Assembly: GCF_001426525.1 (NCBI RefSeq)
Contig: NZ_LMEW01000032.1
Location: 63,370 to 127,369 of the forward strand
Source: Massilia sp. Root133
GTDB lineage: Bacteria; Pseudomonadota; Gammaproteobacteria; Burkholderiales; Burkholderiaceae_D
Length of the DNA stretch: 64,000 bases
Direction of reading: 5' to 3'
Notes under the pieces: model-generated
The model's input: the letters and a program-made list of their open reading frames with translations, nothing else
The model's database searches: none
Told to the model about the DNA's origin: nothing
In this document: one piece after another, positions 63,272 to 64,000 of the stretch
How the letters are laid out: each line of letters begins with the position of its first letter
Position numbering within the stretch: the stretch's first letter is position 1
Translations under genes and position numbers: made by a program

Positions 63272-64000
63272 TCACTTCCGGATCAGCGACCACTGCTGGT
63301 TGGTGCCCCCGTTGGACGGATACTGGATGATCTGCGCGCCGTCGGCCGTGCTCTTGTTCTGCACGTCCAGCACCATGCCGGAGAGCTGGTTCGCGACCGT
63401 GTAGTAACCCGCTGCCGGGCTGGCGAAGCGCCACTGCTGGCCCTGCCCCGCCCAGTAGCCCCACTGCGCGATGTTCGTGCCGGCGGTCGTGGAGTTGTTG
63501 TAGTCGTCCAGGCTCTTCAGGCTGTTGGCGTTGATGACACTGTAGTATCCGTCGCCGTGGCCGATCACGTACCACTGCTGGTAGCGCGCGTTCGCATCGG
63601 TCGACTGCTGCACCAGTGCGCCGTCCGCGGTCGAACCGCCCGCCACGCCGAACACCTTGCCCGACAGGCGCGACTTGAACGCGTAGACGCCGTCGCTGAT
63701 GCCGCCGCAGCCGGCGAAGTCCGTGAAGTTGCGGGTCAGGACAGGCCAGCCGGCGCTGTATGTCATGCGCTGGATGTCCAGTTTCGCGTTGCCGTTGTCG
63801 GTCAGGTCGTAGTAATGCGTGGAGACGAAGTGGCAGCCGTCCTGGCGCAGGTCGGCGATGTGGCCGGGGCCGCGGTACTTGCCGTCGGTGACCGGCAGGA
63901 TCGTGCGCGTGCCGGAATACGGGCCGCGGATGTTCGTCGCGCGCTGCACTTCGACGTAATACGTGGAGTCGACGCCCTTGCAGCAGCTGCCGCGGTTCAC
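63272..64000 (-). CDS. GH43 arabinanase-like enzyme with C-terminal ricin-type lectin domain (clipped)
   Basis: The frame runs to the window edge, so only the C-terminal 242 residues are visible. The first 95 are the end of a GH43 five-bladed propeller (SCCKGVDSTYYVEVQRATNIRGPY, GHIADLRQDGCHFVSTHYYDL), typical of arabinan endo-1,5-alpha-L-arabinosidases with the YYxxxR...GPG-H region. Residues 105-242 are a ricin B-type lectin (CBM13) with three repeats ending in QQW (QYQQWYVIG, QGQQWRFAS, TNQQWSLIRK) that should bind sugars. The catalytic residues lie outside the window. Confidence 0.88.
   Translation of the reverse strand: MNRGSCCKGVDSTYYVEVQRATNIRGPYSGTRTILPVTDGKYRGPGHIADLRQDGCHFVSTHYYDLTDNGNAKLDIQRMTYSAGWPVLTRNFTDFAGCGGISDGVYAFKSRLSGKVFGVAGGSTADGALVQQSTDANARYQQWYVIGHGDGYYSVINANSLKSLDDYNNSTTAGTNIAQWGYWAGQGQQWRFASPAAGYYTVANQLSGMVLDVQNKSTADGAQIIQYPSNGGTNQQWSLIRK

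Overview
The window is high-GC chromosomal DNA from a betaproteobacterium. Burkholderiales-type families (DUF2863, paired DUF5985 membrane proteins, a PBP1A with a proline-rich tail, a cyo operon followed by surf1 and a RegB/RegA pair) together with many secreted glycosidases point to the Oxalobacteraceae, most like Massilia/Telluria. This assignment is an inference from protein families; no rRNA, tRNA, CRISPR array or intact insertion sequence was seen.

Layout. Positions 1-2400 hold a clipped lipoprotein (likely nuclease), a winged-helix protein with two small DUF5985 proteins, a small acidic protein and a PhyH dioxygenase. Positions 2500-9000 hold two large multi-PAS hybrid histidine kinases facing each other around a NUDIX hydrolase. 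Then come an MscS channel, a KGG stress protein and glf (UDP-galactopyranose mutase). At 12.1-19.1 kb a glycosidase block (GH97, GH29, GH78) lies between glf and a glycosyltransferase. A LytS/LytTR-type two-component pair and a DUF2863 protein follow.

Positions 22.9-30.4 kb hold a complete D-galacturonate operon read leftwards: uxaC, uxaA, uxaB, an ExuT-like transporter, kdgK and a GntR/FCD regulator. It takes D-galacturonate to KDPG. Its promoter carries two AT-rich palindromes 22 bp apart. A divergent AzgA-type purine permease follows. Positions 31.9-50 kb hold two EAL proteins (one with a degenerate GGDEF), a LuxR-type regulator, a DUF481 outer-membrane protein, a GFA protein, an MHS transporter with a thioredoxin, a second MscS, a 5'-truncated SDR gene, a PBP1A, a CLC channel with a divergent MarR regulator, and a lipoprotein phosphatase.

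The least ordinary part is 50.2-52.9 kb: a ZIP transporter gene that seems to have lost two internal segments in frame, an atypical LuxR regulator, a chain of small genes of which at least two (perhaps three) are paralogues joined by ATGA overlaps and preceded by a TTGA-N6-TCAA dyad, and a frameshifted gene. A Tat-exported GH29 fucosidase behind a palindrome with a central CG follows. Positions 54.6-61.3 kb hold the cyoABCD-surf1-regB-regA operon. An MHS transporter, a repeat-derived noncoding element and the C-terminal part of a GH43-ricin-lectin enzyme close the window.

Taken together the genes describe a plant-polysaccharide-degrading aerobe: exported fucosidases, a rhamnosidase-like enzyme, a GH97 and a GH43 release sugars, the galacturonate operon consumes pectin-derived uronate, and redox and c-di-GMP signalling genes are abundant.
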